This document shows positions 1-11,198 of a stretch of 64,000 bases of DNA, in pieces. The notes under the pieces were generated by a model that saw only the letters and a program-made list of their open reading frames with translations, was not told where the DNA came from and searched no databases. The position numbers were made by a program, and so were the translations under genes. The DNA comes from Blepharisma stoltei (Eukaryota > Ciliophora > Heterotrichea > Heterotrichida > Blepharismidae). The DNA lies in assembly GCA_914767885.1 (NCBI GenBank), contig CAJZBQ010000062.1, positions 558,001 to 622,000 of the forward strand. The letters are read 5' to 3'. How positions within the stretch are numbered: the stretch's first letter is position 1; each line of letters begins with the position of its first letter.

Positions 1-1139
1 TGCGCTTGACCCAGTGCAATTTTTTCGCTTATATCTCTTTCCATATCTCTATCCTTTTTCTGCACTTTTCGCCCAGCATTTTCAATTCTTCTGTCCCTTT
101 CAATTTCTCTGCTTCTTTCAAATCTTATTTTTTCTCTTTCTTCTACACTTGAAGAGCGCTCTCTTTTCTTTGGCTGTTCGTTCTTCACCAAGCTATTTCT
201 CTCAGCTCTGGCTTGTGCAGCCAGCTCTCTCATTTGATTTTCTTTTTTTAAGCTTTCTTTTAGAGCAAGCTTTTTCTGAATTGCTTCCCTGGCTGAGACT
301 TCTTCTCTGGCGTTTCTTTCAGCTTGGTATAGAGTTTCAGAGTGCTTGGGAAACCTTTCAGATATGGTAGTATCTCTTAAATATCTCCCATCTGCTGAAA
401 GACGCATTTCGATTGGAATTGTGTACCCTTTGGAGTTTTTCCAGTTTGATATGCAAGGAGGGATTTTTCAGTTTTTTTGGTCTTTTGAAGTGATCTGTCT
501 GGGAGGAGATCTTTCAATTCTAACGTGATCATCTACTTGACCACGAGGAACTCTGCGGTGTGAAAATTTAACACATTCCATTGGATCAGTTTGCTGCTCA
601 TGCATGCGGATGATCCTTTCTTGGCCATCTAAGCCAGTGTGCTTCACATAATAAAGTTAAAAGTTATGAGGCCATAAGTGGATAAACCCATTACCTGTTG
701 TCTCTCTTGTCTCTAAAAGGTTGCCCTTTTGGATTTTCGACCTGAACCACCTGCTCAAGAATTAGCTCAATAGAGCAGAGCCACATCTGCGAGGTAACCT
801 GACGATCCCGATGAGGATAAACCATGTGGTAGGGAAACCTGTCGAGTCCATCTGGCAGGGACAGAGGATGCTCGACAAGGCATCTGAAACCTAGAGGCCT
901 ACCTGCCCATAGGGAGTGCGCAGGGTATTCCAATTTCTGTCAGCATCGCCATTTCATTTCTTCACATAATAAGGATCTTGTGTTTTCCTCAAAGGTTCAC
1001 CCCCAACCTTTGCAGCAATAATTGTCCCATTTAAAGTCTGTTCAAGTGCCTGCTTTGTTTTTGCTGTATTATTTGCTATTTCCTCAAGAGAAGGGCGAGT
1101 CAGGTCATAACCAGAAATATCTTTTTTCACGAGTTCCAT
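1..1139 (-). CDS. SNW1: SNW1/SKIP splicing and transcription co-regulator, partial (3' end off window)
   Basis: SNW-domain protein; in other eukaryotes SNW1/Prp45 is a core part of the activated spliceosome and acts in the nucleus. Seen: the signature IPPCISNWKNSKGYTIP, then MRLSADGRYLRD, followed by a long charged Glu/Arg helix running off the left edge. The Trp just before IPPC is encoded by TGA (468-470) and is a conserved Trp in the family, which supports TGA=Trp. A retroposon (655-959) splits the frame between PYYVK and HTGLDGQ; one copy of its duplication restores the join. The ATG at 1139 is preceded directly by an in-frame TAA, and homologues have roughly 100-150 more N-terminal residues, so the protein looks N-terminally short. 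The next gene ends only about 35 bp upstream. Family call is firm; the start is less sure. Confidence 0.9.
655..959 (-). mobile_element. Retroposon, family R1 (SINE-like), inserted in SNW1
   Basis: A 305-bp GC-richer insert flanked by a 13-bp direct repeat CTTCACATAATAA (642-654 and 960-972). Read on the minus strand it begins AAATGAAATGGCG and ends in AACTTTTAACTTT, as expected for target-primed insertion. It carries the R1 core CTGTCCCTGCCAGATGG, shared with the elements at 33894, 39122 and 59285. No reverse transcriptase is visible, so it is non-autonomous or truncated. The duplication contains TA, so TA-to-TA excision would restore SNW1 exactly. Confidence 0.85.
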
Positions 1140-1174
1140 TTATTTGAATTTATAAAATCATTACTTGTGTTAAA

Positions 1175-3732
1175 TTATTCAAGTATAGTGATCACTTCTG
1201 TCACCAAATGTTCAAGCACCATGTCAGCAATATCAAGCTTCACTTGGTTTTCTTCGAATTCATAGTTCACCCACTGGTGGTCTCGCTCTACCACTTCGAG
1301 TGCAAGCATACTGGCTAATTTATCTTCCCTGATATTTTGAAGCATTTCTTCGTCAATGTTTCCAGAACTCTTATTGCTTTCTAAAATAGGAACTTTTCCT
1401 GCCTGCATACTGCTCCAAAGCAAAACTTCTTCTTTGGATTTCTCACAAATTTGTTTTATGTTAGGGTATTGGTAATGAATGGCGCGAATATCAAAGCTCC
1501 AGGGCAGTGGCTCTCCAGTTTCACCATAGATGCGGTGCTTTTGTAGACTTTCGTTGAAAGAGTCAAAAATCATTTTATTGTGGATATGCTGGGCTTCTTG
1601 GACTGCGGGGTCAAGAGATCGGTCAGAAATTTGCTTTTCAATTTCTAAATACATATCGATGTTAAGGATTGGTGGAGGGATGTCTGGGATTACGGCTGTT
1701 CCTATTTCATTTTCTTGCATTTTGGAGAGCATTTCCATTGGGCTGTTAGGGACAGGAGTAGATAAAGAATATTCGATGTCTTGAGCATTATCATGAATTA
1801 AGGTCAGAAGTTTCTCCAGGTAGCTGTCAACTGCTTTTGCATCAGTATCTACAGCTGGCTGACTGTCAATTTTGATTATTTTAAGCCACTCTTTTTCAGG
1901 TTTTATTGCGTTTGCAATTTCCTCTGATAAGAGTTGTTTAAGCAGCACTTCAGAAATATTTGCTACATCTTCAGGTTCAAATAGAAATTCTGTACTTTTA
2001 TCCAATTCATATAGATCTTCATCAAATTTTTTGTTCTTATTTTTTCCTTCCAAAGGTATTGAATCATCAAGCTTTTGTGGGGAAGGCTCAGGGCTCTGGA
2101 AGCTTGAAGAGTTTTGTTCATTTTCAAACGAAGTTTTATTAATTTTCAGTTTTGGAATTTCTGGAGACTTTTTGATCCTCGTCTCGATTTCGCCGAGATC
2201 TTTAATGTCAAGATTCTGCGGGCTCCCTTTAGGATTTGCTGGTAATTGTCTGTCTGAAATATCACGACTAGAAGAAGATTTGCTAGTATCATCAATAGAT
2301 GCTTCAGGAGGGTTTGGATCCAGCGATAAAAGTGAAGACGAAGCTTCAGCTGGAGGACTATGAATACCATCAAATGAATCCTGGTTTTCGATAATTTCTT
2401 TTTTCTCTTCTTTATATGCAGAAGATACACTATCAAGATGTTCGCTGTTTTCGACTGAACTAACTTGATTCCCAATAAATTGCAGTTGATAAAGGTCGCT
2501 CTCAAAGTCTTCATACGACCTTTTAGAGTCAATATAAACCTCACTATGGAATGAAGCCATTGACTCTGACTCAGATTTCTCACTCCCCCTCCGTGAGCGA
2601 ACAAAATCATTCAAAAAAATCACAATTTTTGGGTAAAATACCCATTTCATGAGCAAACAAAAATTTAAAAAAAATTTCGAGGAATAATGGCAATTATTAT
2701 ATGAAATCTCTAACTAATTCTGTTTAATTTTAAACAGGTGGCATTTTTAACATAAATTTTGGGAAATTGAATTAATTTTACTTTTCAATTTTGCGAATTG
2801 ATTCTGTTTAATTTCGAAAAAAAAAAATTATTATAAAGTTTATATATAATTTTTTTCAAAAAATTTACCCCTTTCCATGAGCGAACAAAATTTGTTTGTT
2901 TACTCACTGGGAGGGAGTCAGTAGCTTCAAATTCTGGTATTGATGGCTCATCAGGGATTGTTGGAATTGTTGATATTTGAGCTGGATGCGAAAACTCTAG
3001 ATAAGGTTCTTCTCCAACCTCGGTTGAAATCCTTGGGTCTTCCATTAGGGGTTCTTCTGAGGTTATTGTTCCTTCACAAGGGGATTCAATATAAATTTCA
3101 TCTCTATCAGGCTGAGGAGAAATAATAAAAGAATTATTTGAAGGAGTTTCGAGACCTTTTATTTGGTCAATAAAACTATCTGAAATATCGTGCTTCGGGA
3201 GGCTTGGAATATAGGGAATATTTCTCACATTTATTTGTGAGCTTTTTTCGTTAGACTTAGAGTCATCTCTTATTTTTGAGCTCTCTATTTCGAGCTCACT
3301 TATCCGAACACTCCTTTCTCCTTTGGACTCAGCAAGGTTTTCATGCCAAATTTCTTCATTTTCAGTTTCTTTGGAAGACTGGGCAGCCATCATGCCACTG
3401 ATTATTTTTTCAATATCCTCACTTTGCGAATCAAATCTCATATTTGTTTGGTCTTCCATCAGCTGGCTTGCTAACGCTTTTTGGAATTCAAAAGTTCTCA
3501 AAAGAGAGCCTTCATCATTGCTATCTACTCTTTCTGCTAGTGCAGCTTTCACTGCTTCAATATTTTCATCAAATAAATGGTCAAGATGCGCATATCTTCG
3601 ATCAATAATTTCTTGGAAGATTTTCATAGCACCAGACTCAGTCCCAAGCTTCTCTGCAACCTTTTGCATGTCTTGAAGGTCTTTTTTCTTGAGTTTCAAT
3701 AAGTTTTCTTTCTGCTGGACTCTCCATTGCAT
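1175..3732 (-). CDS. Acidic low-complexity protein with a helical C-terminal domain (possibly DUF4378-like)
   Basis: Protein of about 739 aa after removal of the IES at 2583-2920, which joins PEFEAT to EKSESES in frame. The N-terminal quarter is a basic, coiled-coil-like helix (LLKLKKKDLQDMQKV). The middle is acidic and Ser/Pro-rich. The last ~150 residues are ordered: WSFDIRAIHYQYPNIKQI, then ALEVVERDHQWVNYEF and DIADMVLEHLVTEVI. That ending resembles the acidic helical tail called DUF4378 in some microtubule- or centrosome-associated proteins, but this is pattern recognition only. The first ATG in frame is at 3732; the frame stays open about 50 bp further upstream without an ATG, so the true start may lie in an exon I could not find. 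The stop (TAA at 1175) lies about 35 bp from SNW1, same strand. Confidence 0.7.
2583..2920 (-). mobile_element. MITE-type IES, family A, with TCA instead of TA boundaries
   Basis: A 338-bp AT-rich insert with the family A inverted ends (CTCCCCCTCCGTGAGCGAAC at the left; the right end is a diverged copy ending GGGAGGGAG). The repeated boundary triplet is TCA (2580-2582 and 2918-2920), not the usual TTA/TA. Removing it with one TCA restores the host frame, so the join is well supported despite the odd boundary. The core matches the copies at 50651, 23685 and 62492 in the same orientation. Confidence 0.85.
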
Positions 3733-4037
3733 TTGGGTTTTCAAGATACTTTCTATCTCTTTTTGTTTTTTCTTAATCCTTTGCTAAGAAAGAACATAAA
3801 ATCTTGCTCATTCTTAAGCTCTTAAGGGGTTTAATTTTTTTAATTAAAGTTATATAAAAATTTTTGAGTTTAAAAAAATCAAATTTAGAAAATATTTGAA
3901 AAAAAAACTAATTTAATTTACTAAATAATAGATAAGAATACAAGGTTGCCTAAATGTTTTTAATAGGAGTGCAGAGATTGTTATATAAATTATTATATTC
4001 AAATTAATTATAAAAATTTTTTATATATTAAAAAAAA
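3733..4037. other. AT-rich spacer between two minus-strand genes
   Basis: About 300 bp of very AT-rich DNA with no convincing coding frame. It would hold the 5' end of the gene at 1175-3732 and the 3' end of the IQ-motif gene. No IES-like terminal repeats were recognised, although a missed 5' exon of the downstream gene could lie here. Confidence 0.5.
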
Positions 4038-6251
4038 TTATTTTTCACGCCTTAAAGATGTTAATATTCCCAAAAATAGGGGATGTTCAATGGATTTGCT
4101 CACTTTAAAAGAGGTAGAGTTAGCAAGCTCTAGATTTTTTCTCTCTGAAGCAAGCCGTTTTTCCAACTCTTGTGAAGAAATTCGGTGGCCTGTTGGAACT
4201 GGGGACAACCTTTGGAACTGTGGATCTGTTTCAAGCCTTTCTGACTCCTCTTCTCCCCAAGACTCAACATTAATAGGTTTGGGCTTTTTAATTTTGCCTA
4301 GAATATTTTGGACTTCTTCATCCTCTTCTTCATAGTATGATATATCATTATCGCGTCCATATTGTCGTTTATATAGCCATTCATCTGTTTCTTCAACTTC
4401 AGAATGTTGCTCCTCAGAATGTTGCTCCTCAGAGTGTTCTTCATAATGCATTTCAGTACGCTCTTCAGTACGCTCTTCAGAATGATCTTCAAAGTGCTCT
4501 TTATAACTTCCATTATAGTGATCTTCATAAAGCCCTTCATAATTATCTTCAGAATGTTCTTCATAGTGATCTTCAGAATGCTCTTCATATTCTTCTTCAT
4601 ATGACTCGTCTTCATTTTCTTCTAAATAATGCCTGATTGCTTCTCTTGTTTGCCATCCTCTTACCCATGCTTGGATTTTTATTGCTGCGTTTTTTCTTTC
4701 TTCTTCATTTAAAGCTGACCTGCCTGACGAGTCTTCCCTTGCATATTCCCTTGCTTTTTCTACTCTGCTCCTAAGTTCTGCAAGTTTCTTCTTAATTCCA
4801 TCTTTTCTTTTAGAGATATCTGAGCTTGACAGATCTTTGTATTTTTCTTCTTCTCTTGAGTCAATAAAAACTGGGGTGTCATCATTAACATCCATTGCTG
4901 GCATTGTCACGCTTCCTGTTGGAAGATCTATTTCAGGCTTCTTTCTTTTTTCAACGATATCATTAACCTTTTGTGTGGAGTTTCTTCTACCATTTAGGTT
5001 AGGTTCTTCTGAGAAGTGCCCGAAGACTTTGCATTCTCTTCCTTCTCGATTGTAGTCGTATGGGTCTTCTAGCCTCATTCCTTCCATTATGCCTAAAACT
5101 TCTTCATCTTCAGGAATATTAGATTCACTCTCATCAACCCACTGAGGCTCTTCATATGTTTTTAAAGCCTTTTTGGACTTGACCTTTTTCTTAGGCTTGG
5201 CTTTCTTTTTGGCTGATTTTCCTTGCTTCTTTTTGGTGATGGCTTCGAGCCTTTTTAACTGCTCAAGTCTTCTGTTTTCTTCTTCTCTTTGTCTTTCAAG
5301 CTCAATCCTTTCATGTTCTTTTCTCAATCGTTTCTGCTGCTTCATGTAGAGAATGATGTCAGGGTTATGCTCTTTGACTGGCTTTTTTTCTGGCGTTAAC
5401 GAATGCTCATGGTTACTATGGCTACGCAATCTGTAATTTGGTACTAATGAAGAGAGCACATCAAGTCCTATTCTTGCTCTTCCTGTGCTTTTCGTTCTTT
5501 CAATCTCTTCTCTTCTTCTCTTCCTTATCTCTTCGCTTTCCTTTCTAATTTTCTCATCATTTTTGCCATTAAGCCTTCTTTCATCTACCCCTCACGCGAT
5601 CTTTGGCTTGAATTTATTTTGCTTGAATTTCACTTGATTTTCTTTCCTCGTTTCTTGATTAAGCTTTTCGAGCTGTTTTTTGGCTTTTTCTTTATTCTCA
5701 TTCAGCTGTTTTTTCCTTTTTTCTGCTAAATCTCTATTGACTTTTTGTTTCTTGATGGAATTTTGAATTATGTGATCGATTGACTTTACATGGTCTTCTT
5801 GAATAGGGGTTTGCTTTATATCAGGAGCTTCTTTGTGAATGTTTATTCTGGGCTGAGGAGTAACAGAAGAGCGTCTTGGTACTGCAGGCTTTTTTACTAA
5901 AGTGGTGGGCTTTTGAATTGACTTAGTGCTTGGGGCTTTTTGAATGCGCTGCATTGGGTCAGGCGTTTTTGACTTAAACCTGGGCTTTAAATCCTGAGAC
6001 CGTTTTATTGGCTTATTTGAGATGTCAGCTAGGTATCTATCCTTTGGCTTTTTAGCTGGCTTTGGCTTTGCAGATGATATAACAATTGGAATTGGGTATC
6101 GAGTCCCGTTTTCTTGATTTGATGCAACTACTGCTTCACTTGTTATTTTTCGTCCGAGGACTGGCGCTGAAGGAGGGCGCTGTGATCCAAATGATTTAAA
6201 TATCTCATGAGGTTCTGAAGATATCATAGTGAAAAATTTATATTTATTCAA
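4038..6251 (-). CDS. IQ-motif, coiled-coil protein with a His/Glu-rich repeat tract
   Basis: Protein of about 737 aa in one uninterrupted frame once TGA (near 5590) is read as Trp; with the standard code it would be split in two. In order: a basic N-terminus with short Pro-rich stretches, long Lys/Glu/Arg coiled coil (KKRKQLNENKEKAKKQLE and EHERIELERQREEENRRL), a lysine block (AKKKAKPKKKVKSKKALK), one IQ motif (AAIKIQAWVRGWQTREAI, near 4650) that should bind calmodulin or a light chain, then an acidic tract built from about a dozen copies of units such as EEHSEDHYE. Paralogous ciliary or cytoskeletal proteins look like this, but I recognise no specific orthologue. An in-frame ATG at 6227 is an alternative start. 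Confidence 0.8.
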
Positions 6252-6716
6252 ATAAGTAAATAAGAAGCGGAATTAATAGTAAGCAGGATTAAGAATTATT
6301 TTTGGTTTCCTGTCATGAAATTTACGCAATTGAAGTCATTAATATCATTTTTCTAGCACTAAATGCTAATGAAAGCAATAATTAGAGATCAGTCTATTTT
6401 TCTTCACAAGAAACAATAATGAATCCATATATGCATGGCGGTATGTGCTAAGATGATAATAAAAATAAAAAAATAGGATATACCATCAAGCCAGTGATTA
6501 AAGCAGAAAATTAAAACATAATAGAGCTATTGCGCAAAGCAATGCAGGTGGCTAAGAATTAAAATCATAAATACTTTCTGATAAAACTATGTTTTTATAT
6601 TTAAGCTCTAAAAATCCCTTGCATGCTTTATATCAATTCCAATACATCAGATTCTAGATTTCTCTCAATTTTTAATTCCTTTTTCATTATGATACCATTT
6701 TGGAAACTCCCAGATC
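6252..6716. other. Divergent intergenic region
   Basis: 465 bp between the head of the minus-strand IQ-motif gene and the head of the plus-strand TPR gene, so it should contain both promoters. AT-rich; no open frame, no IES-type inverted ends and no RNA gene seen. Confidence 0.5.
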
Positions 6717-9700
6717 ATGGAAACTCCAAAATTTTCTATTGCTGTAATAGGTGCAACAAATGGACTGGGCACTCAAAATCCTTTCTTTTCAGATCGATTA
6801 AGCATCAATAGTAACTTTTTTCAGTTTCCTGAAGAATCCCCTCTTATTGGAGCTGATGACGATACTTTTTTAATGTATTGCAAATCTCAATTGAAAATTT
6901 CAGCTAGAAACTCGTTTTTAAAACAAAAAATAGAGAGGCCCGTCTTTAAAATTGATGAAACTCCAAGACCTTCTCATTTCTCTCCAGAAAAAATTAACGA
7001 AAGAACTATCAAGCAATTGGACTCTAAAAGGAAAAAGCGGTTTTTCCAAGAAGAATTTCTCAGTGAGAGATTTGATGAAACACATAAACCAGAGGAAAGC
7101 TCTTGCTTATCATGATTTATCATAAGGAATAATGGAATAAAATCAATCATCCCTGACTTTGAGCTCAAAGAATGCAAACTTATCTTTAACGAAATTTTAA
7201 CTAAAAATATAAAGTCGCATGAAGCTAATTTCGGTATGTGTAGATTATATGCTTATGAAGGGAGATATGGACTAGCAATGATTTATATAAAAGATGCATT
7301 GCAAATTTCTCCAAATGATAAGCTATATAATTTATGGTTAGTTTGTCAAATGTGGCTGGAATAGAAAATTGCGAGCTAATATAAAAAATCATCAGATTTC
7401 ATAATAAAATTTCTGATAATAGTATAATCATTTTTGGACAATCCGAACACGTATATTATCAAATTGAAAAATATCAGGAGAAGGAGGAATTAATTCACAT
7501 ATATTTATATTTAATCGTTCAAAATTTAATTTTTGCTCTTCAAAAGGAAATACTAATTGGGGTTGTCTAGACATAAAGATTTCTATTTCTTTATTTCTTC
7601 CATATGGACACGCAATTTTCTATTCCTGCCGCATTTGGCAAGCTAACCTATTTTGGCTCACCAATTTTTAATCTGATAAAAATATATTCTTAGAAGATCA
7701 AACCACAAGCTACCAGAATATAAGATCTATACAGATTCCGATATCTCAGGCACTCGAACCCTGTGACAAGAATAAATAGATTTTTAAAGGATAATAAATG
7801 CTGTTCATCCTAGTACATCAGATCATCCAAGCAGTGTTTTTCGACTATATCAAAGAGTATATATAATTTATACCTAGTTGCAAAATAATAAACAATACCT
7901 ACTGGTAATCGTAATCTTATTTTTATATTTAAATAGGCTAATGGATAATCAGTATGAATATTTTTATTTATAGCAATTAGGTATATGGTATATATGCCAT
8001 GCTGAACATGAAAACTATTTTTGAGCTAGATAATATTTCTCAAAAATCATTGCCTTCGGGAAGTCGTAAGATATAACTTCCCCTTTGGATAGCGAGCAAA
8101 ATCATTACCATTATTGGAAAATTGGCATCAAAATTTTAATATTTTAATATATTATTAATAATTGCAATGATAAAATCTAAAGTAAATTATTATAAAATTT
8201 TTTACATCTCATGCTATAAGGCATAAATTTTTAGATTTTGGATTTTTAAATTATGAAACAAATTGTTTAATCAATGCTAATATAAAACATCTTAAAAAAA
8301 TTTAGTCTCCTTTGATTAATGAAAAAGATTTGCTTTGATAGCCAAGGTTGGAGTAAATAGGAATGTGGTGCTGCGGATCAAGATCTGCTGGACAATTTTC
8401 TGTTGTGTTTCCTCAGCTTATAGAGAAACTCACAATATTTCAAGGAGAAATAGATGTTTTATGATGCCTGATGACATTGTCCTTGAAAAATTGTCTTGAA
8501 ATAGGAAGAGAAATTGAGAACCCAAGATTCTATGCAGCAAAAATTAAGGAAATTGATAATTATTATGGATATGTAGCTTGGAGCGATATATTGTTTAGTG
8601 AAGAAGGACAAGAAGCTAAAGGGAGAGATACACTAAGGGAATGTATAATGCAGTATCCAAATAGACCAGAAGCATATATAAAGCTCTGGCAATACTATTA
8701 TTATAACGTAAAAGATTTTGAGCAGTCAGAAGATATTGCATGTGAAGCTTTTATCAGAGTTTGCGGCTCTGATGATAGCGAATATTTTGCATTATTATGC
8801 ATCAATTACGCTAAGTCATGCTTCAAAATGAGAAAAATTAATTATATTATACCACACTAGTTGATAGCTATGATTTTGACATGTTCTGAGATTATAGGGG
8901 GAATTGATTCACCAATAAGTGTTGGTGAAACCAACCCTTGACATTACAAATTCACTTGAAATTACAGATTTATTATCTCAAGGGCTAGTCTCACCGATAT
9001 TTGTTGGTGAAACCAATCTCTGATAGTCTCAGGAGTTATTGGAATCATAGCGATCCACTAGCATAGATGCCCTATATGCTCTAAAGATATTACAACAAAA
9101 GTACATTGAAAATCCAGAGTTTCCGATATTCTTATACCATATTGGCAGATTATCTACAAAATCAGAAGACCTAGCTCTTAATGGGCTAGCAATTGGAACC
9201 CTTGAAGAATGTCTCAGACAGTGTGACAAATGTTGGCATGGGCCTATTTATTATTGGCTTGCCAAAGCTTACTTAAATTCAAAGCAGCATGTGGAAGCTT
9301 ACGGGGCTATGAAACAGTCCTACAAATATTTACTCCCCCAATTTAAATTTTGGAACAACAAATTCTGCTCCAATTTAACGGGGATTAGTTATAAATTTTT
9401 TTCAAAACATTTATATTTAATTTTTTCTCTATAAAACAATATTTTAAAATTTACCGATATAAATTGAGTACAATACTTTGAATTTTAATTATTTTTATGA
9501 AGAAATAATTAAAAAATTAATCAATTCAGTGAGAAAACTGTTTAAATAGCATTCTACTTGGACTTTTTACAATAAATTAGGTTAAAACTAATTTTATAAA
9601 AATTATTATTTTCACCTTTAATTTTTTTGTTAAAAAAATTTTTGTATATTTTAAAGAAATGTTAAATTGAGCATAAATAATGAATTTTAATTTATTTTTA

Positions 9701-11131
9701 TGAAGAATTAATTAGAAAAAACTAATCAATTCAGTGTGAAAACTGCTTAAATACCCTACTCGCATTTTTGATCAAAAATAATTTTATAAAAATTAGTATT
9801 TTCATCGATAAAATTTCGAAAAACAATTTTGTGCGCGAATTTAAAGCGGCTAAAATACTCAGAAAATGCAAAATTTATCGATGTTTTGTTCCAATTTAAA
9901 GGGGGGAGTAGAGAACTCAGATCAAAGAAAATCCCATGATCTAAAAAGCGCCATGAAAAGCTTAAAAGAAGGAGTATCAGCATTGAAAGAAGTCGAAGAA
10001 ATCCTGAAGAGTGAATCATTTTTGAAAAATATTGATAAATGCAAACGCTTATGCAATAAAATAAAAGGATTAAATAAACTCTCCGGAGAAGTTTTGCAAG
10101 CAAAGATACTTTGGAGCGAAGGACGCAAAGAAGAAGCAATAAGAGAACTAGAATCGTCTGCATACATGGCCAGCACTAGAATAATGCCTTATTTTGAGCT
10201 CCTTAGATGCCTCGAATTAAGTGAAGACTATCTTTCGATGAGAACATATGGCAAAGAAATGGTATTAAAGAGCATGAATAGTCAGCTGCCTTGCACAACC
10301 TGAGTTAAAGCTAACATTATTTTTGCAAAAATACTGGTGAAAAATAACGAGCTTGATCGAGCTTTAAGAGTCTTAAAAGCCTTGGCTAAAATATTTCCAA
10401 TAACCCGATATGCTGAAATTCCGTTCACTCTTAAACTGCAAGAGTCTTCTACATATCAAGATTTAGATGAAGCTAACAACTTGCCTAGAAATTCACTGGG
10501 CGTTTATTCTTTTTCGAGCTCACGTAACTCCTATGCTAGTATTTCTGCACCGGCATATAGCCAATCTTACAAAGATCAAGTTAAAAAGAACACATTTAGA
10601 AGAAACCAAGAGTTGCTAACTTTGCTAATTGGTGAAGATGCTCCTCACCCAGAAGAAACTTTAGAAAGCAATCCAGATTTATATGAAAATGACGAGCTGG
10701 ATGTCACAGGATTCAAAAAATTCCAAAATTTATCTATAGAATTTGAGTTTAACAATGAAGATTTGCAGCATCAGGAAATCATGAAGCCTATGCACTCAGA
10801 TAATGAACTGTGCACAGAATTCGCTGTCAGCAGTGACCCTATATTTTTATATAAAATTGGGAAAATTGCTGCTATGCATGGAATTAATTTAATGGATGGG
10901 CTTTATGCAATTGAAGACTATCTTTCATTATTGAAGTTCGAAAAATCTATAGCAATGAAAGAAAGAGCTGCTGTAAAAGCCCTTCTTCTTAAATTCATTA
11001 TTCTTTGCCAGCTCAATAATATTGATACTGCAGCAGCGGTGGCAGCTGAAATTGATCCAATAATAAGCCAGGTTGGATGGGCGAAGAAATATGAATTATT
11101 TAAGGATTTTAAGGCCAGACACAATATTTAA
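6717..11131 (+). CDS. TPR-like repeat protein, interrupted by at least three IES blocks
   Basis: Assembled from 6717-7355, 8369-8851, 9066-9332 and 9911-11131: every piece is a multiple of three and the total is about 869 aa. Helical repeats of TPR type are visible: ANFGMCRLYAYEGRYGLAMI with ALQISPND, GPIYYWLAKAYLNSKQHVEA, then ILVKNNELDRALRVLKALAK. TPR proteins act as scaffolds; the partner is unknown. A Ser-rich linker (near 10500-10560) separates the repeats from a C-terminal helical domain. TGA is read as Trp near 7113 and 10302. The joins at 8851/9066 (ATA codons) and 9332/9911 (TTA) are clean. The join across 7356-8368 is less certain: either an AATGTGG repeat or a TTA codon would keep the frame. 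No specific orthologue recognised. Confidence 0.75.
7335..7650. mobile_element. IES-like element with ~38-bp inverted ends
   Basis: The arm at 7335-7373 (reading TGGTTAGTTTGTCAAATG and on to AATAGAAAATTGCG) is matched in inverted orientation at 7611-7650 with a handful of mismatches. The left arm overlaps the last codons of the first exon of the TPR gene, so the exact excision point is unclear. The DNA between the arms has no meaningful frame. It is the left part of a composite insert that ends near 8368. Confidence 0.6.
7651..8075. other. Unassigned part of the composite insert in the TPR gene
   Basis: About 425 bp between two recognisable IES-like elements. No coding frame and no clear terminal repeats were found. 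It must be removed with its neighbours for the TPR frame to be read, so it is either a third, degenerate IES or the body of an older one into which the others inserted. Confidence 0.4.
8076..8355. mobile_element. MITE-type IES, family B
   Basis: 280 bp bounded by TA (8074-8075 and 8354-8355). Left end CTTCCCCTTTGGATAGCGAG, right end ending TAGCCAAGGTTGGAG: inverted copies of the family B motif seen at 15732-16005. It forms the right part of the composite insert in the TPR gene, probably nested in older eliminated DNA. Confidence 0.65.
8852..9065. mobile_element. Short palindromic IES in the TPR gene
   Basis: 214 bp. The TA at 8850-8851 and the TA at 9064-9065 both lie in ATA codons, and joining them gives NYIIDALYALK in frame. 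The two ends are inverted repeats over about 55 bp (CTAGTTGATAGCTATGATT at the left against its diverged complement at the right), and GTTGGTGAAACCAA occurs near the centre, so most of the element folds back on itself. Confidence 0.75.
9333..9910. mobile_element. MITE-type IES, family C
   Basis: 578 bp between TA copies at 9331-9332 and 9909-9910. Left end CTCCCCCAATTTAAATTTTG; right end TTTTGTTCCAATTTAAAGGG then GGGGAG. Excision joins KQSYKY-L to ENSDQRK in frame. The left end is followed by a second, inverted copy of the terminal motif (hairpin), as in family A. Confidence 0.85.
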
Positions 11132-11198
11132 ATTACTTTCATGAATTAATGGCTATTTTTATGTCTGATCAGATATGTATCTTCTATTTAATTTTAAA

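Noticed and set aside
14-528. Plus-strand frames of 118 and 60 codons at the left edge
   Set aside because: They are antisense shadows of the SNW1 coiled-coil region.
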